A stretch of DNA of 61,929 nt from Amycolatopsis iheyensis (GCF_024703995.1 NZ_JAMXQV010000044.1:1-61929); one strand, 5' to 3'; positions 39,309 through 49,050 are shown, numbered from the stretch's first letter. Program-made: numbers and translations. The notes: generated by a model from the sequence alone, not told the origin.

Positions 39309-40092
39309 AGACCGTCTGCACCTCGACGCCGACGGCCTCGAAAGCGCGAACCGCTTCCGGATCGGCGTCGGTGTCGGTGACCAACGCGTGCACCTGCGGC
39401 GTCTCGCAGATCCGAGCAAACGCGCGCCGGCCCAGTTTCGAGCCGTCCGCGACCGCGACCACCCGCTCAGCGCGTTCCACCATCAGCCGGTTGATGCTGG
39501 CCTCACCCTCGTGGTGCGCGAAGGCGCCGGCCTCCGGGTCGAAGGCGTCGACACCGAGGAACAGCAGGTCGATGGTCAGTTCGCTGAGCACGCGCGTGGC
39601 CAGCGGCCCGCTCAGCTCGAACGACTGCGGCCGTGCGACCCCGCCGGTGACGACGATCTTGACGTTCGGCCGCACCGCGAGCTCGTGCGCGATGTTCAGC
39701 GCGTTCGTCACGACTGTCAGCCCCGCCGCGTCACCCCGCCCGGCCAGGTCGGACCGCATGGCGAGCGCTCGCGCGACCCCGGCGGTGGTCGTGCCCCCGT
39801 TCAAGCCGACGACCATCCCCTTCGCGGCGAACGCGGCCGCGGCGGCGCTGATCCGCTGCTTCTCCGGGACGTGCCGAGCTGTCTTGTAGCGAAGAGGCAG
39901 GTCATAGGCGAGGTCGTTGGCGACCGCGCCCCCGCGGGTGCGCGTGAGCAGCTGCTGCTCGGCGAGATGGTCCAGATCGCGCCGGATGGTGGCGGCGGAG
40001 ACGTTCAGCTCCGCGGCAACGTCCTCGACGTCGATCTTTTCCCGCTGCCCCAGCATGTCCAGCAGGGTGCTCAACCGTTCGTGCCGAGCCAT
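39307..40092 (-). CDS. DeoR/GlpR-family sugar-phosphate-responsive regulator
   Basis: 261 residues from ATG 40092. DeoR helix-turn-helix: RHERLSTLLDMLGQREKIDVEDVAAELNVSAATIRRDLDHLAEQ in two runs (3-46), followed by the family block RTRGGAVANDL. The C-terminal DeoRC domain has VVGLNGGTTTAGVARAL, NALNIAHELA, VVTGGVARPQSFELSGP and LFLGVDAFDPEAGAFAHHEGEASIN, the phosphosugar-sensing fold. AgaR, LacR and FruR belong here. It is the nearest DeoR gene to the AgaS/PfkB/aldolase unit and a candidate regulator of it, though 1.6-8.6 kb away. Confidence 0.92.
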   Translation of the reverse strand: MARHERLSTLLDMLGQREKIDVEDVAAELNVSAATIRRDLDHLAEQQLLTRTRGGAVANDLAYDLPLRYKTARHVPEKQRISAAAAAFAAKGMVVGLNGGTTTAGVARALAMRSDLAGRGDAAGLTVVTNALNIAHELAVRPNVKIVVTGGVARPQSFELSGPLATRVLSELTIDLLFLGVDAFDPEAGAFAHHEGEASINRLMVERAERVVAVADGSKLGRRAFARICETPQVHALVTDTDADPEAVRAFEAVGVEVQTV

Positions 40093-40362
40093 CGGCGGTA
40101 CTCCCTAGCTTGCTCTCGGCGGTCCAGCGCGCATCTCGTTGCGCTGTTGGCGGCCGTTTCGAGCAGTATGCTGCATCGACGATGTCCTGTCTCAGGCGGC
40201 ACGCCGGTTGAGCGGCGCAACCCTGCGAGATCTGCGTGAAAGCGCAGCCTCAGTCGCGAAAGGTAAATACGCGACCTCCAGGGGCTACTCGTTGTCGCAA
40301 TGCACAGCTCCCATTCCCCCACAATGGTGGTTTCATCGCTTTCCGACTCCACCTGCGTGAGT
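40093..40362. other. intergenic region between deoR and the HNH gene
   Basis: 270 bases, less GC-rich than the neighbouring genes. It should contain the leftward deoR promoter and the upstream control of the HNH gene. Apart from the LexA box that follows, I see no gene, RNA or clear hairpin. Confidence 0.4.
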
Positions 40363-40380
40363 GATGAACATACGTTCATC
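40363..40380. promoter_or_regulatory. LexA (SOS) box of the HNH/DUF222 gene
   Basis: GATGAACATACGTTCATC has perfect seven-base arms and the GAAC-N4-GTTC core of the actinobacterial LexA box. TAATCT at 40387-40392 is a -10 box just downstream, so LexA would sit on the -35 region. Confidence 0.82.
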
Positions 40381-40398
40381 CGGCGGTAATCTTGCCAC

Positions 40399-41595
40399 GT
40401 GGACAATGACTTTGCCAGACCAGCTGATGCGGAGGCCTTCGCCGACCGCATCAGTTCGCTGCTTGCCGTCGTGCGTACCGCCGAGGCGGAAATCGGTTCC
40501 CTGCTCATGGAAATCGAGGATCTCGGCGTACAGAAACTATTCGGTTATCGGTCGGTCGCGCGATTGTACGAGCAGCTGGCCGACGTACCCAAGGGCACAG
40601 CCCAGCACGTGGTCAAGCGGGCGCGGGCGCTCAACTCCAGAAGCACCCCCGAAGGCACGCTCGTGCCCGCGGTCGCCCCCGCCACCGCGAAGGTGGCCGC
40701 AACCGGACAGTTGAGCAACCCGATGATCGACACCATCGTCGCTGTCCTGACGGAGGCCCCGTCCGAACACCGCGACGACGCCGAGCAACGCCTGCTCAGC
40801 TACGCCACCGAGGCCAGGTACAAACAGGTCTCGACGTTCGGGTCCCAGATCCTGACCCAGCTCGACCCCAAGCCCTCCGAGCCCGAAGAGACCGAACCCC
40901 CTGCACTCCGCCGGGAGCTGTCGTTGCGTCGCAAAAGATCCGGGCTTTGGGAACTGTCCGGTCGCTTTGACGACGAGACCGGCTCCCGCACCCGCGTCCT
41001 GCTCGACCTGCTGGCCGAACACGGACCGGACGACGCCCGCTCCCCTCGGCAACGCGACGGCGACGCCTTCTCCGACGCGGTCGACCTGGCCCTGGACGCT
41101 CCCGACTTTCCGACACATCTGCCAGAACGAGCCCACAAGCTGACCACGGTCGCTCTCGATGGCGGCACCGACGAACCCACCGCACGCGGCGCCGGCACCA
41201 CGGCTTCGGCTCGACCGCACGCCTGCGACAGCGCGGTCATCACCGCGGTCGTGGACGGGAACAGTGAGCCCTCAAGCCCGGGCCGGCTCCGCCGGTTGAT
41301 CTCCACGAGCCTGCAGCGGGCGCTGCAGCTACGCGACCAAGGCTGCGCCTTCCCGAGCTGTCACCGCTCACCTCGCGATTGCCGTGGTCACCACATGCAG
41401 CTCGAGGCCGAGGACGGCCCCACCGACCTCGACCCAGTCCTGATGTGTTTGCACCACCACCGACTCCTCGATCGCACGGATTGGGAAGTCCGCATCACCG
41501 CTGACGGCCTACCGGAGCTCCCGCCGGCATTCCTGAACAAGCGTCGAAAGCCCAGGAACAGCAACATCGATCAGCCTCGGCCGTCCGCAGCCTGA
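40399..41595 (+). CDS. DUF222/HNH endonuclease, 13E12-repeat type
   Basis: 398 residues from GTG 40399, which begins six bases after TAATCT, so the mRNA is probably leaderless. Residues ~10-300 are the DUF222 part (LEx/ALDAL-like helical region; FGYRSVARLYEQLADVPKG). The HNH core is RDQGCAFPSCHRSPRDCRGHH, then DLDPVLMCLHHHRLLD, near residues 314-360. The spacing of Cys pairs and HH fits, though DCRGHH replaces the usual xCDxHH and the protein is slightly short. A LexA box upstream shows SOS control, as known for mycobacterial REP13E12 genes. Function of the family is not established. Confidence 0.9.
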   Translation: MDNDFARPADAEAFADRISSLLAVVRTAEAEIGSLLMEIEDLGVQKLFGYRSVARLYEQLADVPKGTAQHVVKRARALNSRSTPEGTLVPAVAPATAKVAATGQLSNPMIDTIVAVLTEAPSEHRDDAEQRLLSYATEARYKQVSTFGSQILTQLDPKPSEPEETEPPALRRELSLRRKRSGLWELSGRFDDETGSRTRVLLDLLAEHGPDDARSPRQRDGDAFSDAVDLALDAPDFPTHLPERAHKLTTVALDGGTDEPTARGAGTTASARPHACDSAVITAVVDGNSEPSSPGRLRRLISTSLQRALQLRDQGCAFPSCHRSPRDCRGHHMQLEAEDGPTDLDPVLMCLHHHRLLDRTDWEVRITADGLPELPPAFLNKRRKPRNSNIDQPRPSAA

Positions 41596-41656
41596 ACGAC
41601 CGCAGGTGAGAAAGGGTCTGAAGCCACCGGCAACAGATCTACACCCACCTCGTCAG

Positions 41657-42700
<1,044 letters not shown>

Positions 42701-42706
42701 CGTGTC

Positions 42707-43615
42707 CTACTTTCCGGCGCCGAGGGTCAGGCCGGTGATGATCCGGCGGGCGAGCACGAGGTACAGCACGAGCATCGGGAGCACGACGATCGCCACCCCG
42801 GCGATCAGCCCGCCGTACTCCGACTGGTAGCTCGCCGCTCCGTAGAACGTGAACAGCGCGCGAGACAGCGTGAAGTGCGCCTGGTCCTTGAGGAACACGA
42901 TCGCCAGCAGCGTCTCGTTCCACAGGCCGATCGCGTTCAACGTCAGCGCCGTGATCAGGCCGCCGCGGGCCAGCGGCAGCATCACCGAAAAGAACGTCCG
43001 GACCGGCGACGCACCATCCAAAGCGGCGGCTTCCTCCAGCTCGTCCGGCAAGGACCGGAAGAAGCCGGTCAGCAGGAACACCGTGAAGGGGATCGACAGG
43101 GCGACGTACAGCACGAACAGGCCGTACTCGTTGTCCAGGTGAATCCGGCTCAGCACCACGAACAGCGGGATGATCACCGTCTGGAACGGCACCCCCATGC
43201 CGATCGCGACCACGTTCGTCATCGGCCCCGACCCGCGCACTCCGAGCCTGGTCAGGGCGTACGCGCAGGGGGCCGACACGGCCACCGTCGCCACGGTGGC
43301 CAGCCCAACCAGCACCACGGTCGTCAGAACGGCGTCGCCGAACCCGGCGTTGTTCCATGCGTAGACGAAATTGCGGAACGGCTTGCCGAGGTGGAACCAC
43401 TGGTACGGCAGGGCGAACGGCTTCGTGAAGATCTCCACCGGCGTCTTGAACGCGGCCGTGACCAGCCAGTACAGCACCAGCACATTCCCGGCGGTGAACA
43501 GCCAGACGATCGCCGACCCCACCAGGCGCAGCGGACTGAACCGGCGCGAGCCGGGTGCCGGCCGGGGTTTGCGGGGCGCCTTCCGCACACGGACCTCAGA
43601 ACTGGAGAGCGTCAC
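42707..43615 (-). CDS. carbohydrate ABC transporter permease (MalG-like)
   Basis: 302 residues from a start overlapping the previous gene by 20 bases. Six membrane helices and the EAA loop EEAAALDGASPVRTFFSVMLPLARGG near residue 205. A basic N-terminal region (RVRKAPRKPRPAPGSRRF) precedes helix 1. Partner of the MalF-like permease. Confidence 0.94.
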   Translation of the reverse strand: MTLSSSEVRVRKAPRKPRPAPGSRRFSPLRLVGSAIVWLFTAGNVLVLYWLVTAAFKTPVEIFTKPFALPYQWFHLGKPFRNFVYAWNNAGFGDAVLTTVVLVGLATVATVAVSAPCAYALTRLGVRGSGPMTNVVAIGMGVPFQTVIIPLFVVLSRIHLDNEYGLFVLYVALSIPFTVFLLTGFFRSLPDELEEAAALDGASPVRTFFSVMLPLARGGLITALTLNAIGLWNETLLAIVFLKDQAHFTLSRALFTFYGAASYQSEYGGLIAGVAIVVLPMLVLYLVLARRIITGLTLGAGK

Positions 43616-44552
43616 GGCGCATCACCCGCCTCAGCAGCACGACGAGGACGGACACCAGCGCGATCATCGCCACCGCGCAAGCACAGGCGGCCCCGAAGTC
43701 CGGGGTGCCGTTGGAGCCGAAGGTCCGGTCGAACACGTAGATCCCTAGCGTCCACGCCTGGTTCGGAGGGGCGTACGTGCCCGGTCCAGCCAGCACGAAC
43801 ACCAGCTCGAAGATCTTCAGTGCGTTGATCGTCCACAGGACACCGGCGACGCCGACGACGTCCCAGGTCATCGGCAGCGTGATGTTGCGGAACTTCTGCC
43901 ATGGTGACGCGCCGCCGAGCTCCGCGTCCTCGTACAGATATGGCGGGATGCGGTCCACCGCCGCCATCAGGATCGTGATGTAGAAACCCGAGCTGGCCCA
44001 GATCAACGACGCCGTCACCACGCCGGTCACGTTGGCCGGGGCCAGGAACTTCGCCGCGTCGGCGCCGATGTGCTCCAGGACGTAGTTCGCCAGCCCCTGC
44101 TTGCCCGGCTGGTACTTGAACACGAACCCGAGGAACATCCCGAGGGCCACCGGCGCGACGATGTTCGGGAAGAACAGGATGGCCCGGACGATCTTGCCGC
44201 CGCGCATGTCGCGCAGCACCATCGTGAACAGGAACGCCAGCGCGAACGTGCCGATGCCACCCAGGAAGACATACACCAGCGTGTTGCGGAAGGCGTACTG
44301 GAACGAGTCGCTCGCCCACATCCGCGTGTAGTTCGTGACGCCGTTGGGCTGCGGCGTGTCCCCGGCGCCGGCCCAGCTGGTGAAGCTCAGCACCACCGTG
44401 GCGAGTGTCGGCAACACCAGAAAGGCCAGGTACAGCGTCAGCGCGGGCGCCGCGAACGGCCAGAACAGCCGTTTCTTGCGGCGCAGGTGCGCGCCGCCGG
44501 CGGTGCGGGTTTCCGCGACCCGCGCCGCCGGCGTTGTCGTGAGTGTCGCCAT
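43596..44552 (-). CDS. carbohydrate ABC transporter permease (MalF-like)
   Basis: 318 residues from ATG 44552, which overlaps the binding-protein stop by one base (TGATG). About six helices; the EAA-type loop is EDAELGGASPWQKFRNITLPMTW near residue 210. N-terminal RRKKRLFWPFAAPALTLYLAFLV is the usual start of this family. Pairs with the MalG-like protein. Confidence 0.94.
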   Translation of the reverse strand: MATLTTTPAARVAETRTAGGAHLRRKKRLFWPFAAPALTLYLAFLVLPTLATVVLSFTSWAGAGDTPQPNGVTNYTRMWASDSFQYAFRNTLVYVFLGGIGTFALAFLFTMVLRDMRGGKIVRAILFFPNIVAPVALGMFLGFVFKYQPGKQGLANYVLEHIGADAAKFLAPANVTGVVTASLIWASSGFYITILMAAVDRIPPYLYEDAELGGASPWQKFRNITLPMTWDVVGVAGVLWTINALKIFELVFVLAGPGTYAPPNQAWTLGIYVFDRTFGSNGTPDFGAACACAVAMIALVSVLVVLLRRVMRRDALQF

Positions 44553-45943
44553 CAGCCTTGGCTCTTCCAGAACTCGGCGCCCTTGGCCGCCAGCTGGTCG
44601 ACGAACTGCTGCGGGCTGATCTGACCCTTCAACAACGCGGTGTCCGCCGGGTCGAAGACGTCGGTCTGCCACTTGCCGCCGGCGATTCCGTCGAGCCCGT
44701 CGTACTGCAGGACGTGCTCCTTCTTCGGGTCGTCCATCGCGGCCTTGACCTGCTTGAGGTCGTCCGGCACGGCGAGGTCCGCGCGGGGCACGAGGTTGTC
44801 GGCCACCGCCGGGATGCCCGAGAGGATGTCCTTGTTCAGGAAGTACGCGATGAACGCCTTCGCGGCCTCGGCGTGCTTGGCCTTCTTCGTCACCGCGAAG
44901 CCGATCGACATCTGCTCGACGGTGTCGTGCGTGGCACCGGTCGGCATCGGGAACTGGAACGAGCCGTAGTTGATTTTCGTGCCTGCGCCCTGCTTGTCCA
45001 GGTACTCGCGAGTCTCGCTCGGCGCCCAGGTGCCGACGTAGAGGTAGCGCGAGTCGCCGTCGGCCCAGCGTTGCTGCACCTGCGGGAACTTCGCCGCGTC
45101 CCAGCCGTCGATGAAGTACTTCGGGAGCTTCGCGGTTTCGGTCGCCGCTTTGAGGAAGCCGGGGTCGGTCTTCCAGGCCTGGCCGGTCTTGTCCGTCGCG
45201 GCCTTGTTGAGCCCACCCGAGCCGACGAAGCGCTCGGCGAGCTGCGTGAAGAAGTACATGTTGTAGAACGGGATGTCGCCGTCCTGGCTGATCGCCGCCT
45301 TGCCGTCGGCCTTCGCCTTGTCGAACAACGCGGTCAGCTCGTCCATCGTCTTCGGCTGCTGGACGTCGCCGGCGTCCTTGTTGAACCACCAGGCGCTGGA
45401 CTGCACGGTGTAGGGGACCATGAAGTTGTGGCCCTCGTGGTCCTTGTTCTGCGGGAAGTCGTACGAGCTCGCGGACAGCACGTCCTTGACGGTCTTGTCG
45501 CCCTCACCGACCTTCATCGCGAAGACGTCGTCGACGCTCTGCGTGCCGCCCGGGGTCATGATCGCCGCGCCGACCTTGCTGACGTCCTGGTCGAACAGAT
45601 CCGGCACCGTGTCGGTGTTCAGCGCGGGCACCAGGTTCTGCGTGTAGGCCTTGCGTCCGAGCCACTGGACGTTCACCTTGACGCCGGTCTTCTCCTGGAA
45701 GCACTTGACCGCCTTCTGCAGGACCTTGCCCTGGGGCTCGTCGGCAGTCCACATGGCCCAGTAGGTGAACTCCTTGTCCGTGGCCGGTTTGACGGCGGCT
45801 TCGGGACACGGGGCGTTGAGGTACTGGTCGACGCCGGGCAGTGCGTTCTCGCCGGTTCCGCCGCCGACGTCGGCGCCACCGCCGCAACCCGCCAGGAGGA
45901 GTGAGGCCCCCACCGCACACGCCATGACTTTGCTTCGTCGCAT
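44552..45943 (-). CDS. carbohydrate ABC transporter substrate-binding lipoprotein
   Basis: 463 residues from ATG 45943. Lipobox LLLAGC, lipidated Cys20. The mature protein is of the MalE/UgpB type (EFTYWAMWTADEPQGKVLQKAVKCFQEKTGVKVNVQW in parts, AISQDGDIPFYNMYFFTQLAERFVG). This class binds mono- to oligosaccharides. The neighbouring AgaS/PfkB/aldolase unit and shared promoter motif suggest an amino sugar or a galactosamine-containing glycan. First gene of the ABC operon. Confidence 0.93.
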   Translation of the reverse strand: MRRSKVMACAVGASLLLAGCGGGADVGGGTGENALPGVDQYLNAPCPEAAVKPATDKEFTYWAMWTADEPQGKVLQKAVKCFQEKTGVKVNVQWLGRKAYTQNLVPALNTDTVPDLFDQDVSKVGAAIMTPGGTQSVDDVFAMKVGEGDKTVKDVLSASSYDFPQNKDHEGHNFMVPYTVQSSAWWFNKDAGDVQQPKTMDELTALFDKAKADGKAAISQDGDIPFYNMYFFTQLAERFVGSGGLNKAATDKTGQAWKTDPGFLKAATETAKLPKYFIDGWDAAKFPQVQQRWADGDSRYLYVGTWAPSETREYLDKQGAGTKINYGSFQFPMPTGATHDTVEQMSIGFAVTKKAKHAEAAKAFIAYFLNKDILSGIPAVADNLVPRADLAVPDDLKQVKAAMDDPKKEHVLQYDGLDGIAGGKWQTDVFDPADTALLKGQISPQQFVDQLAAKGAEFWKSQG

Positions 45944-45998
45944 CCGCCACCACCTGGATCGAGATCGAATATCACGCAGATTCTGCGCGTTAGTGCGC

Positions 45999-46027
45999 AG
46001 TTTCGTTTGCTTTCACGCATCTGTCAA
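45999..46027 (-). promoter_or_regulatory. ABC importer promoter with regulon motif, inside the end of the aldolase gene
   Basis: On the minus strand TTGACA (46022-46027), 17 bases, GAAACT (45999-46004). TTTCACGCATC (46011-46021, plus reading) fills the spacer directly next to the -35. The -35 lies in the last codons of the aldolase gene, whose TGA is at 46013-46015. Confidence 0.7.
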
Positions 46028-46855
46028 CACAAGCACCTGCAGCAACCGGCGCACTTCGGCCGTCACGGCGTCTCGGCCCGCGCCCAAGTACTTGCGTGGG
46101 TCGACGCGCTCGGGGTGGGCTCGCCAGTCGCCCGCCGCGGCTGCGGTGAACACCTTGTTGAGCTGGGTGGCGATGTTGACCTTCGTCATCCCCGCCCGCA
46201 CGGCTTCGGCGAGCCCCTCGTCGGACACGCCGGATGAGCCGTGCAGCACCAGCGGCACCGGCACGCGAGCGCGCAGCCGCGCGATCAGGTCGAAGTCCAA
46301 AGTGGCGTCCCGGGTCAGCATCGCGTGCGAGCTGCCGACGGCGACGGCGAGCGCGTCGACGCCCGTGGCCGCGGCGAACTCCGCCGCCTCGTCCGGGTCA
46401 GTGCGGGCGCCCGGTGCGTGCACACCGTCCTTGCCGCCGATCTCGCCCAGCTCGGCCTCCACCCAGACGCCGTGGTCGTGGCAGAACGCGGCGACCTCGC
46501 GGGTCTCGCGCACGTTGGCCGCGTAGTCCAGTTTGGACGCGTCGAACATGACGGAGCCGAAGCCGAGTGCGACGGCTTCGCGCACCAGCTCGCGCGACTC
46601 AGCGTGGTCGAGGTGCACGGCGACACGGGCCTCGGCCGCGCGGGCTGCGGCCAGCGCGGCGCCGCCGATCGGCGCCAGTGCGCCGTGGTAGCGCACGGCG
46701 TTCTGGCTGAGCTGCACGATCACCGGGGCGCCGGCCAGTGCCGCGCCCTCCACGATCGCGGTGATGTGTTCGAGCTGGATCGCGTTGAAGGCACCGCAGC
46801 CCCGCCGGGCAGACGCTGCCTCCGCAACGATCTCGCCGGTAGCCACCAGCGGCAT
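46013..46855 (-). CDS. class II aldolase, tagatose-bisphosphate type (GatY/KbaY-like)
   Basis: 280 residues from ATG 46855. The Zn-dependent FBP/TBP aldolase family is shown by VAVHLDHAES (catalytic Asp83, Zn ligand His84), VMFDASKLDYAANV, VEAELGEIGGKDG and LHGSSGVSDEGL with the second Zn-site His. Cleaves a ketohexose bisphosphate to DHAP and glyceraldehyde 3-phosphate. Cotranscribed with an AgaS-type isomerase and a PfkB kinase, which together favour tagatose 1,6-bisphosphate. Starts one base before the PfkB stop ends (TGATG). Confidence 0.93.
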   Translation of the reverse strand: MPLVATGEIVAEAASARRGCGAFNAIQLEHITAIVEGAALAGAPVIVQLSQNAVRYHGALAPIGGAALAAARAAEARVAVHLDHAESRELVREAVALGFGSVMFDASKLDYAANVRETREVAAFCHDHGVWVEAELGEIGGKDGVHAPGARTDPDEAAEFAAATGVDALAVAVGSSHAMLTRDATLDFDLIARLRARVPVPLVLHGSSGVSDEGLAEAVRAGMTKVNIATQLNKVFTAAAAGDWRAHPERVDPRKYLGAGRDAVTAEVRRLLQVLVLTDA

Positions 46856-47787
46856 CAGGACTCCCGTTCCGGCTGGGCGCGCACCGCGACCAGCTCCCGT
46901 TCCCGGTGGTAGTGCGCGAGGTCGACATCGCCGGCGAGTGGGCCGAGCACCGCCGCGCCGGACAGCGCGACCGCACGGCGCAGCAGCTCCGGCCACGGCT
47001 CGCGGCGGCTCAGCCCGAGGGCCAGGGCCGCGACCACGGCGTCCCCCGCGCCCGTGCTGTTGCCGGTGAGCGCGGTGGACGGTGTCGCCTGCCAGGTGCC
47101 CGCGGGCGTGACCGCGAGCAGCCCTTCGGCGCCGAGTGAGACGACTACTGCGCCGGCACCCGCGCGCCGTAGCTCGGTGGCTGCCGCGACGGGGTCTTCG
47201 AGGCCGGTGACCTCGCGCAGTTCTTCGATGTTCGGTTTGACCACGGTCGGCTTCCCGGCCAGCCCGGTGAGCAGCGCTGGCCCGGACGTGTCCAAGATGG
47301 ACAACCACGTGGCGGGCGGCCCGGAGCCCGAGGGGCAGCTCGCGAGCAGTCGCCCGTAGGCGTCGGCTGGTGCGCCGGGTGGCAGGCTGCCTGAACACAC
47401 CAGTACCTCCGGCCGGCTCCGCGCGACCGCCGCGGCCAGCGCCGTCCACTCGGCCGAGCCGAGCTCGGGTCCCGGTTCGTTGAGGAGCGTTGCTCCGCCG
47501 CTGCCGAGGATCGTCGTGGTGCGGCGGGTTTCGCCCGCGATCGGGACCACGTCCGCGGCCAGGCCGGCGGCTGCGAGGTCCGCCGCTACCGCGGTGCCGG
47601 TCGCGCCGCCTGCCGTCACGACCGCGCGGACGTCGACTCCCAATGCGTGCAGCACCCGGGCGACGTTGACGCCCTTGCCGCCCGCGCGGTGCCGGACCTC
47701 CCGCGCTCGGTGCACCGCGCCGGGCCTCAGCTCGTCCACCGTGTACGTGACGTCGAGCGCGGTGTTCGGCGTCACGGTGACGATCAT
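46855..47787 (-). CDS. PfkB-family hexose kinase (tagatose-6-phosphate/1-phosphofructokinase type)
   Basis: 310 residues from ATG 47787. The start MIVTVTPNTALDVTYTV, the GGKGVNVARVLHALGV motif near residue 37 and the C-terminal anion-hole/catalytic motif GNSTGAGDAVVAAL near residue 245 define the LacC/FruK branch of PfkB kinases. In this operon it would phosphorylate tagatose 6-phosphate from AgaS. Four-base ATGA overlap with the SIS gene. Confidence 0.93.
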   Translation of the reverse strand: MIVTVTPNTALDVTYTVDELRPGAVHRAREVRHRAGGKGVNVARVLHALGVDVRAVVTAGGATGTAVAADLAAAGLAADVVPIAGETRRTTTILGSGGATLLNEPGPELGSAEWTALAAAVARSRPEVLVCSGSLPPGAPADAYGRLLASCPSGSGPPATWLSILDTSGPALLTGLAGKPTVVKPNIEELREVTGLEDPVAAATELRRAGAGAVVVSLGAEGLLAVTPAGTWQATPSTALTGNSTGAGDAVVAALALGLSRREPWPELLRRAVALSGAAVLGPLAGDVDLAHYHRERELVAVRAQPERES

Positions 47788-48665
47788 GTGAGGACGACGG
47801 ATCGCGTCAGGCTGCGGGGACTGTCCGGGTCCAGCCCTTTGCGCCGGGCCATCGCGCCGGCCACGAGCTGCGCGCGCACGAGGTCGGCGAGCGGGTCGAG
47901 GCCGCTCTCGACGAACGTGCCGCCCGCGCGGCGGACGTCGTCGGCCAGGCCGGCCGGTGCGCGACCGAACATCCAGGTCACCCGGCCCGGCTCGCTGATG
48001 CTGATCGGGCCGTGCCGGTAGTCCCACGCCGGGTACGACTCCGTCCACAGCAGACACGCCTCGCGGAACTTGAGCGCGGCCTCGTTCGCGATCCCGACCG
48101 ACCAGCCGGTGCCGAGGAAGCTGATCTGCTCCGCCTCGGTCAGCTCCGCGGGCAGCGGCGCGGCCAGCACTTCTTCCGCTTGCGCGATGACGCCGGTCAG
48201 GTCTTCGCCCAGGTGCGCGCGCAACATCGCGAGGGCGGTCGTGGCGAACCGGGTCTGCACGACCGAGCGTTCGTCCACCGCGGACAGGTCGACGATCGCG
48301 TCGGCGGCGTCCGCGATCGCGGCGGGCACGCCGGTGATCGCGGTGGTCTTCACCTGGCCGCGCAGCTTCGCGAGCAGGGTGTGCACCTCGGTCGTCGTGC
48401 CCGAGCGGCTCAGCGCGAGCACGTGGTCGTAGCCGCGGCCGGCCGGGAACTCGGAGGCGGCGAAGGCGTCTGTCTCGCCGAGCCCGGCGCTTTCCCGCAG
48501 GGCCGCGTACGCCTGGCCGATGAACCACGACGTCCCGCAGCCGACGATCGCCACCCGGGTGCCCGGGGCGGGCAGCCACCCGGTGTTCGCCGCGGCGAGC
48601 GTGCCCGCCTGGCGCCAGCAGCCGGGCTGGCTGGCGATCTCCGCCGCCATCAAGGTCCCGCTCAT
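47784..48665 (-). CDS. agaS: SIS-domain sugar isomerase/deaminase, AgaS-like
   Basis: 293 residues from ATG 48665, with GGGGAG six bases upstream. Two SIS domains: RVAIVGCGTSWFIGQAYAALRE (~residue 38) with HVLALSRSGTTTEV, and a second one around SFLGTGWSVGIANEAALKFREA. The AWDYRHGPIS motif near residue 210 is typical of AgaS and GlmS-like isomerases. AgaS deaminates and isomerises galactosamine 6-phosphate to tagatose 6-phosphate. First gene of the catabolic operon. A deacetylase and a sugar kinase would still be needed for GalNAc and are not in the window. Confidence 0.85.
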   Translation of the reverse strand: MSGTLMAAEIASQPGCWRQAGTLAAANTGWLPAPGTRVAIVGCGTSWFIGQAYAALRESAGLGETDAFAASEFPAGRGYDHVLALSRSGTTTEVHTLLAKLRGQVKTTAITGVPAAIADAADAIVDLSAVDERSVVQTRFATTALAMLRAHLGEDLTGVIAQAEEVLAAPLPAELTEAEQISFLGTGWSVGIANEAALKFREACLLWTESYPAWDYRHGPISISEPGRVTWMFGRAPAGLADDVRRAGGTFVESGLDPLADLVRAQLVAGAMARRKGLDPDSPRSLTRSVVLT

Positions 48666-48703
48666 CAGCTCCCCATCCGTGCCGGTTGTGCGCAACAGCT
48701 GTC

Positions 48704-48732
48704 ACGTTAGGTGCAGTTTTGTGCGTCGTCAA
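48704..48732 (-). promoter_or_regulatory. agaS operon promoter with regulon motif
   Basis: On the minus strand TTGACG (48727-48732), 17 bases, TAACGT (48704-48709). TTTTGTGCGTC (48717-48727, plus reading) abuts the -35 exactly as at the GH31 and ABC promoters. A second copy, GTTCGCGCATC, lies upstream at 48749-48759. Expected leader about 31 bases. Confidence 0.72.
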
Positions 48733-48778
48733 TCGTCATAGTGTGCAAGTTCGCGCATCAGCGATGCGCGAGGCGCAC

Positions 48779-48808
48779 GAAAAAGGCCACCCTCGGGGAG
48801 GGTGGCCT
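48779..48808 (-). terminator. intrinsic terminator of the small gene at 48829-49050
   Basis: AGGCCACCCTC (48784-48794) and GAGGGTGGCCT (48798-48808) form a perfect 11-base stem with a three-base loop. In the leftward direction it is followed by TTTT, a classical factor-independent terminator. Confidence 0.82.
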
Positions 48809-48828
48809 GCGGGGAGAGCGCGGGAGGG

Positions 48829-49050
48829 CTACCGCGGCTTGCGCCGCCAAAGCCCGGTGACGACGGCGAGCGCGCGGGAGCGCGGCGTCGGCGCGACGAG
48901 CGGCTCCGGGCCGATCCGCCGGCGCATCCGGTAGGCGAGTTCGAGCACTTCGAGATCTTCGGGTCGACGTCTGCCGCGGACGTCCGGCCGCAGCATCAGC
49001 TCCCCCACGGTGACGGGCTTGCCACTGGCACGGTGCGCCGTGCGCGCCAT
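48829..49050 (-). CDS. small basic protein with N-terminal VTVGELM motif
   Basis: 73 residues from ATG 49050, with a strong GGAGGTT upstream. Sequence begins MARTAHRASGKPVTVGELML and contains RRPEDLEVLELAYRMRRRIG; it is basic, has no membrane segment, and has no known domain. The first ~22 residues match the start of the protein at 49633-50292 (MARRAPRGEQVTVAELLVR), suggesting a shared sorting or binding motif. It has its own promoter and terminator. Confidence 0.75.
   Translation of the reverse strand: MARTAHRASGKPVTVGELMLRPDVRGRRRPEDLEVLELAYRMRRRIGPEPLVAPTPRSRALAVVTGLWRRKPR

Noticed and set aside
40399..41595. Part of an integrated phage or integrative element around the HNH gene
   Set aside because: No integrase, att repeats or phage structural genes are present on either side; DUF222/HNH genes are common stand-alone repeats in actinomycetes.
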